DNA of 64,000 nucleotides from Stenotrophomonas maltophilia R551-3 (GTDB lineage Bacteria > Pseudomonadota > Gammaproteobacteria > Xanthomonadales > Xanthomonadaceae), in NCBI RefSeq assembly GCF_000020665.1, contig NC_011071.1, positions 3,462,501-3,526,500 of the forward strand, read 5' to 3'. Below are positions 59,749-64,000 of this stretch, piece by piece. The notes beneath the pieces were generated by a model. That model ran no database searches, was not told where the DNA came from, and worked only from the letters and a program-made list of their open reading frames with translations. The translations under genes and the position numbers were made by a program. Every line of letters starts with the position of its first letter. Within the stretch, counting starts at the first letter, position 1.

Positions 59749-59804
59749 CGCCGGGCCATGCCCGGCGACCTCGCAGCCGAACGCCGGGCATGGCCCGGCG
59801 CTAC
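59745..59804. repeat. SMAG pair (facing) that provides the GST stop codon
   Basis: A plus-strand unit at 59745-59767 and a minus-strand unit at 59782-59804, with CCGGGC stems. The first unit's GTAG contains the TAG stop of the GST gene. The second ends 4 bp before the permease stop, so the pair fills the gap between the convergent genes. Confidence 0.92.
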
Positions 59805-59807
59805 CGA

Positions 59808-61415
59808 TCACTGGGCCTTGTCACTCAGCGGCTTCACCGCCTGCTTCTGCAGCGACAGCAGGCCCAGCAGCACTGCCAGTGCCACGTAGGCGCCGGCGAA
59901 CTGCCAGCTGATGATACGTGCCAGCCCTTCCAGCTCCCAAGGCAGGTAGATGCCACCACGCGGGTCCACCGAGTGGATCAGGCCGAACAGGGTCAGCACC
60001 GCGGCCACCAGCAGGAAACCGCAGGCCCGGCGCAGGCGGCCATCGACCATTGCCGCCACCGCCGAGATCCACAGCATCGAGGTGATGATGAAGCCATTGC
60101 CGAGGGTGAAGATCACCGCCAGTTCCGGCAGGCCGTGGCCGTCGAGCTTGGTCAGCAGCTGCGGCAGCTGGTCCGGCGCGATCCAGCCCGGCGCCTTGAT
60201 CGCCAGCAGATAGGCCACCGACGGCAGGAAACCGAACACCATCGCACCGGTGTGGTGGCGCGGCGTGGCCTGGAACGCCTGGGTGGTGATGTCGATGGCC
60301 ACGTACACGATGATCGGTGCCAGCACCGCCAGCGGCAGCCACTGCACCAGCCCGGAGATGATGCCGAGCATGCCGCCGATGCCGACGAACAGGCCGGTCA
60401 GCAGCGTGTAGCCGCTGCGAGCGCCCATGTGCTTGTAGGCCGGCTGGCCGATGTACGGCGTGGTCTGCGCGACGCCGCCACAGACACCGGCCACCAGCGT
60501 GGCCACCGCCTCCACCAGCAGGATGTCGCGGGTGCGATAATCATCGCCGGCTGCGCGTGCGCTTTCGGACACGTTGATGCCACCGACCACCATCAGCAGG
60601 CCGAACGGCAGCAGCAGCGGCAGGTAGGTCATCGCGGTAGGCAGGCCCTCGAGGAAGCCCAGCGTCGGCAGCGGCAGCACCACCTGCGGCGGCACCCACT
60701 CCGGCACGTGGAAGCCCGGTGCGCCCAGCCCGGCCAGGCCAAGGCCGTAATACAGCACGGTGCCGAACACGAAGGCCAACAGCACGCCCGGGCCACGCAC
60801 CGGCAGCTTGCCCTTGGCGATCAGCACGTACAGCAGCAGGCCCAGCGTGGTGAAGCCGACCAGCGGCGAGCGCAGCGTTTCCAGCAACGGCAGCAGGCCC
60901 ATCAGCACCAGCGCGATGCCGGCGATGGAGCCCAGCAGCGCGGCCCGCGGCAGCGCGCGGGTGACCGCTTCGCCGAAGAACGACAGCACGAACTTGAGCA
61001 CGCCCATGATGACCAGCGCGGCCATGCCCAGCTGCCAGGTCGCGATACCCGCAGCATGCGGGTCCATGCCCTGCTGCTTGAAGGCGATGAAGGCCGGACC
61101 GAGCACCAGCAACGCCATGCCGATGCTGGTCGGTGCATCCAGGCCGAGCGGCATGGCGGTGACATCATCGCGGCCGGTACGCGCGGCCAGCCGGCGTGCC
61201 ATCAGGGTGTACAGCAGGTTGCCGACCAGCACGCCGAAGGCGGTGCCGGGGAACATGCGGCCGAACACTACGTCGGCGGGGAACTGGAAGATCCCGACCA
61301 GGGCCATGGCGATGAAGCCGAGGATGGAGAGGTTGTCGACGACCAGGCCGAAGAAGCCGTTGAAGTCGCCGGCGACGAACCAGCGACGCGGTGCGGCGGA
61401 AGCGGGAGCGGACAT
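59808..61415 (-). CDS. NCS2-like membrane permease
   Basis: 535 residues with about 12-14 transmembrane helices. The sequence is xanthine/uracil/AzgA-permease-like: PFGLLMVVGGINVSESARAAGDDYRTRDILLVEAVATLVAGVCGG holds the ESA/R region, and GGVAQTTPYIGQPAYKHMGARSGYTLLTG resembles the conserved TM10-type signature. The family moves nucleobases by proton symport. The substrate is not certain, and a closer relative might transport another small anion. The start at 61415 is the Met before the first helix; an open stretch upstream is repeat sequence. Confidence 0.75.
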   Translation of the reverse strand: MSAPASAAPRRWFVAGDFNGFFGLVVDNLSILGFIAMALVGIFQFPADVVFGRMFPGTAFGVLVGNLLYTLMARRLAARTGRDDVTAMPLGLDAPTSIGMALLVLGPAFIAFKQQGMDPHAAGIATWQLGMAALVIMGVLKFVLSFFGEAVTRALPRAALLGSIAGIALVLMGLLPLLETLRSPLVGFTTLGLLLYVLIAKGKLPVRGPGVLLAFVFGTVLYYGLGLAGLGAPGFHVPEWVPPQVVLPLPTLGFLEGLPTAMTYLPLLLPFGLLMVVGGINVSESARAAGDDYRTRDILLVEAVATLVAGVCGGVAQTTPYIGQPAYKHMGARSGYTLLTGLFVGIGGMLGIISGLVQWLPLAVLAPIIVYVAIDITTQAFQATPRHHTGAMVFGFLPSVAYLLAIKAPGWIAPDQLPQLLTKLDGHGLPELAVIFTLGNGFIITSMLWISAVAAMVDGRLRRACGFLLVAAVLTLFGLIHSVDPRGGIYLPWELEGLARIISWQFAGAYVALAVLLGLLSLQKQAVKPLSDKAQ

Positions 61416-61563
61416 GGAAGGGGCGGTGGGGGTGGGGACCGCCGATGGTAGGCCCAGCGGAGCCGGTGCGCCAATTCCGTCGTGGAATGATGGGTTCCAG
61501 CCAACGGCGGAGCCCCTCGTGGCTGGGGGTTGGTCGCGGACAGCGGGTTTATCGGAATGGGCC

Positions 61564-61661
61564 GTGCGGGGTGGCCTGCGCAGGACACGCCGTGAACCCG
61601 TCCCTGGGGGCTCGATGGCGCCATCCATGGCGCCAACGGTCCTGCGCAGCCCACCCCGCAC
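61564..61661 (+). repeat. Long composite palindrome, copy 4
   Basis: Arms GTGCGGGGTGGCCTGCGCAG... at 61564-61586 and complement at 61639-61661 have one mismatch. The inner block is ACGCCGTGAACCCGTCCCTGG. The nested hairpin GGCGCCAT-CC-ATGGCGCC is at 61617-61634. The arm sequence differs from copies 1, 3 and 5 (GGTCCGGTTG) but remains fully self-complementary. It lies upstream of the permease gene, in a 745-bp gap. Confidence 0.8.
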
Positions 61662-61736
61662 AGCCCCTGACAGTTTCCTGCGCGTGCCAGCCACGGAAGA
61701 GAATCAAAAGATCAGAAGCAAAGGCAGGCGCTCGTT

Positions 61737-61878
61737 GTAGAGCCGAGCCCATGCCCGGCTGCTGTACGCGAAGCCTCTCAGCCGAGCATGGCTCGGCTCT
61801 ACAGAAGATCATTTCGATCATTCCTGCGTTATCCACGCATGGCGTGGATCTACCGTGTCAACCAAGGTCGACACCTAC
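61737..61878. repeat. Array of four SMAG units of three subfamilies
   Basis: Units lie at 61737-61760 (plus, AGCCGAGC), 61780-61802 (minus, AGCCGAGC), 61831-61853 (minus, ATCCACGC) and 61855-61878 (minus, GTGTCAACC). Three different stem families are packed within 142 bp, the last two only one base apart. This suggests SMAG sites serve as targets for new SMAG insertions. Confidence 0.85.
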
Positions 61879-61903
61879 CAACAGCAGCGATGATCTGTCG
61901 AAG

Positions 61904-62147
61904 GCGGGGTGGGTCCGGTTGCGGGGGTGTCCGCGGCATGGGCCCGAGGCATGCCTCGGGCGGGTTGGGCAGGACGCCCAACCCCGGTCTTGCCGTGTGC
62001 GCAGGACAGCGCACACGAGCAAGCCGCGGCCAAGCCCCCAAGGACGGGTTTACGGCGTCCCCCGCAACCGGACCCGGCCACTCCACGGAAACCCGTTTTT
62101 GAATTGGATATTGCTCTGGCCTCTGCGGGTGCAGGGCGCAGCCCTGC
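61904..62147 (-). repeat. Long composite palindrome, copy 5 (inverted), with large loop cargo
   Basis: Arms are at 61908-61927 and 62059-62079 (GGTGGGTCCGGTTGCGGGGG and complement). The conserved block ACGCCGTAAACCCGTCC reads on the minus strand around 62044-62058. The GCAGGGC hairpin module is at 62131-62147. The loop holds about 110 bp of cargo, including three further hairpins: CCCGAGGC / GCCTCGGG, GGGTTGGGC / GCCCAACCC and GTGTGCGC / GCGCACAC. No open reading frame of note is inside. It lies directly downstream of the poxB stop. Confidence 0.82.
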
Positions 62148-62160
62148 ATCGACCAACCCC

Positions 62161-63879
62161 CTACTTCTTCAGGAAGTTGTCCACCAGCAGATGCTTCACG
62201 TCGTCGAAGCGGCCGTTCAACACCGCCTTGGCGGCATACAGCGCCGTACCGGCCACCTGCTTGGCCTCGATCTGCGGCGGCATCACCAGCTCGGCGCGGC
62301 TGGTGTGCACATCCAGCAGCGCCGGGCCGCGTTGGGCCAGGAAGTCCTGCACCGCTTCCTCCAGATCCTCGCTGCGGGTCACGGTGCGGCCGTGGAAGCC
62401 GATCACCTCGGCCAGGCGGCCGAAGTCCGGGTTCTTCAGGTCGGTGTAGTTATCCAGCAGGCCTTCCACCTTCTGCTCCAGCTCGACGAAATTCAGCGAG
62501 CTGTTGTTGAACACCACCACCTTGATCGGCAGATTCTCCTGCACAGCGGTCAGCAGATCGCCCAGCAGCATCGCCAGGCCACCGTCGCCGGACAACGAGA
62601 TCACTTGCCGCCCCGGGAACGCCTTCTGCAGGCCCAGTGCCTGTGGCATCGCATTGGCCATCGTGCCGTGCAGCAGGCTGGTCAGCGTGCGGCGGCGGCC
62701 GTTGACGCGGATGTGGCGCAACACCCACACCATCGGCGAGCCTCCGTCGGCGGTGAACAGTGCATCATCGGTGGCGTACTTCGACAGCAGCGCGGTCAGG
62801 TGCTGCGGATGGATCAGCTCGCCCTCACCGGGCTGCTCTTCCTTCTCGCGCTTCTTCAGTGCCTTGTCACGGCGCTCGATGCACTCGTCCAGGAAACTGC
62901 TGTCCTCGCGCGGCGGCAGCATCGGCAGCAAGGCGTCCAGCGTCGGCGCGATATCACCGACCACGCCAAGGTTCACCGGATGGCGGCGACCGAGGTGGCT
63001 GCCATCGCGGTCGACCTGGATGATCGTGGCCTTGTCCGGGTAGAACTGGCCCCAGGCGAAGTCGGCGCCGAGCAGCAGCAGCGTGTCGCACTCCATCAGC
63101 GTGTGGAAGCCGGATTCGATGCCGAAGATGCCGGTCATGCCCATGTTGTACGGGTTGTCCGGCTCGACGAAATCCTTGGCGCGCGAGGTGTGCGCCACAG
63201 GCGCCTGCAACCTGCGCGCAAGTTCCAACAACTGCACATGCGCGCCCTGGCAACCGGCACCGGCATAGATGCCGATGCGCTTGCCCTGCCCCAGCAGCTC
63301 GGCAATGTGCTGCAGCTCGGTGTCGGACGGACGCAGCACCGGCTGGGTGTAGTGCACCGAGAACGGCACATCGTGCTTCACCTCGGTCTCGCTGATGTCA
63401 GCCGGCAGGATCACTACGGCGACGCCGCGACGGCTGATCGCGGCCTGGCAGGCCAGCGCCACCACGCGTCGCGCCTGTTCGGCACTGTGCACCTGCTCGC
63501 AGAACACCGTGCAGCTGCCATACACCGCCTTGAAATCCACTTCCTGCGGGAACTCCATGCCCAGCTCGCTGGTGACGATCTGGCTGGCGATCAGCACCAT
63601 CGGCGCCCGGTTGCGGTTGCTTTCGAAGATACCGTTGATGAAGTGCAGGCCACCGGGCCCGCAGGAACCGGCGCAGGCGGTCAGTTCGCCACTTACCAGC
63701 GAATCGGCACCGGCGGCAAAGGCCGCCACTTCCTCATGGCGTACGTGCACCCAAGCGATCTCGCTGCCATGCATCGCATCGGTCACATGGTTGAGCGTAT
63801 CGCCCACGATGCCGTAGCAACGGCGGACACCAGCCTGCTGCAGGGCGTCCACCACGATTTCGGCCACGCGCTTGCTCAT
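62161..63879 (-). CDS. poxB: Pyruvate dehydrogenase (quinone) / pyruvate oxidase PoxB
   Basis: A 572-residue ThDP- and FAD-dependent enzyme that oxidises pyruvate to acetate and CO2, passing electrons to ubiquinone. The N-terminal domain has the catalytic Glu in VRHEEVAAFAAGA and CAGSCGPGGLHFINGIF. The FAD-binding middle domain has RIGIYAGAGCQGAHV. The ThDP motif is GDGGLAMLLGDLLTAVQENLPIKVVVFNN. The PoxB-like C-terminus lacks an acetolactate synthase carboligase tail. The start at 63879 (MSKR) has GAGG 9 bases upstream; an ATG three codons earlier does not. A composite palindrome follows. Confidence 0.9.
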   Translation of the reverse strand: MSKRVAEIVVDALQQAGVRRCYGIVGDTLNHVTDAMHGSEIAWVHVRHEEVAAFAAGADSLVSGELTACAGSCGPGGLHFINGIFESNRNRAPMVLIASQIVTSELGMEFPQEVDFKAVYGSCTVFCEQVHSAEQARRVVALACQAAISRRGVAVVILPADISETEVKHDVPFSVHYTQPVLRPSDTELQHIAELLGQGKRIGIYAGAGCQGAHVQLLELARRLQAPVAHTSRAKDFVEPDNPYNMGMTGIFGIESGFHTLMECDTLLLLGADFAWGQFYPDKATIIQVDRDGSHLGRRHPVNLGVVGDIAPTLDALLPMLPPREDSSFLDECIERRDKALKKREKEEQPGEGELIHPQHLTALLSKYATDDALFTADGGSPMVWVLRHIRVNGRRRTLTSLLHGTMANAMPQALGLQKAFPGRQVISLSGDGGLAMLLGDLLTAVQENLPIKVVVFNNSSLNFVELEQKVEGLLDNYTDLKNPDFGRLAEVIGFHGRTVTRSEDLEEAVQDFLAQRGPALLDVHTSRAELVMPPQIEAKQVAGTALYAAKAVLNGRFDDVKHLLVDNFLKK

Positions 63880-63949
63880 CGGATACATCCTCGAACGGGG
63901 GAACGTTCGAGGCTAGACCTGATGAAGTGATGCTTCCGCAAAAAAAGGG

Positions 63950-64000
63950 GACGGAGGGAATTAAGTCGTTTGTGCCGTTAACGACTTAATTCCCTCCGTC
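63950..64000. repeat. GACGGAGGGAATTAAGTCG palindrome (cut by window end)
   Basis: Perfect 21-bp stems at 63950-63970 and 63980-64000 (GACGGAGGGAATTAAGTCGTT and complement) enclose a 9-base loop. The stem probably extends: GGGG precedes the left arm, and CCCC would lie just past the edge. It resembles the GGGGTCAGATCC hairpins in build but differs in sequence. It lies about 70 bp upstream of poxB. Confidence 0.85.

Noticed and set aside
61416..61694. N-terminal extension of the NCS2-like permease by 93 codons
   Set aside because: The extension is read straight through composite palindrome copy 4 and has no membrane or family features; the first helix begins just after the ATG at 61413-61415.
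61930..62040. Small gene inside the loop of composite palindrome copy 5
   Set aside because: Short frames there have no ribosome site and are made of the three hairpins; the sequence is better explained as structured repeat DNA.

Overview
The window looks like a chromosomal segment of the Stenotrophomonas maltophilia complex (Xanthomonadaceae). Three things in the sequence support this: a class A serine beta-lactamase of the L2 type divergent from its ampR regulator; more than twenty copies of the short GTAG-headed REP-like palindromes known as SMAG; and a high-GC core gene order (yebC-ruvC-ruvA-kup-ruvB-ybgC-tolQRA-tolB-pal-cpoB-queE-queC, and copL-copA-copB) like that of xanthomonads. I see no prophage, insertion sequence, CRISPR array, rRNA operon or plasmid gene. 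One tRNA (Lys, UUU) is present.

Layout. 1-5134 (minus): a truncated family-2 glycosyltransferase, an atypical SDR, a membrane-anchored repeat protein and relA. 5265-12930: a small secreted protein, hrpA, dps and recQ, with a 563-bp palindrome-rich gap between dps and recQ. 13123-16406: copper resistance copLAB. 16490-22502: small accessory genes (GNAT, zinc ribbon, CPBP protease, lone receiver, two paralogous secreted esterases), tRNA-Lys and an HExxH protein. 22705-35243 (all minus): queC, queE, the Tol-Pal operon, the Holliday-junction genes ruvABC with kup inserted, and yebC. 35406-38768: a hydrolase, a GNAT paralogue, a protein with an extremely acidic tail, and aspS. 38927-43728: a DUF3011 protein, a lipoprotein, a CPA2 antiporter and the blaL2/ampR module. 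43821-50280: yheS, a TonB-dependent receptor and ybaL. 50774-55206: metY, an RstAB-like two-component pair and mipA. 55279-63879: clpB, a DUF3014 protein, a GST, an NCS2-like permease and poxB.

How the genes work together. The Tol-Pal block encodes the outer-membrane constriction machine with its thioesterase and TPR partner. The cop block is a periplasmic copper oxidase plus outer-membrane protein with a dedicated metal-binding regulator. ampR-blaL2 is the inducible beta-lactamase switch. rstA-rstB-mipA looks like a sensor-regulator pair next to an outer-membrane target, with a GATTACA direct repeat in the intervening gap.

Novelty. The coding content is mostly core and well understood. The least explained signal is between genes: five copies of a long modular palindrome (near 10.7, 10.95, 50.4, 61.6 and 62.0 kb). 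Their arms and nested hairpin change in a compensatory way between copies, and two copies carry extra hairpins in the loop. A second hairpin family beginning GGGGTCAGATCC has three copies, and a similar hairpin with a different sequence ends the window. The best coding candidate for follow-up is the small hyperacidic protein downstream of aspS.
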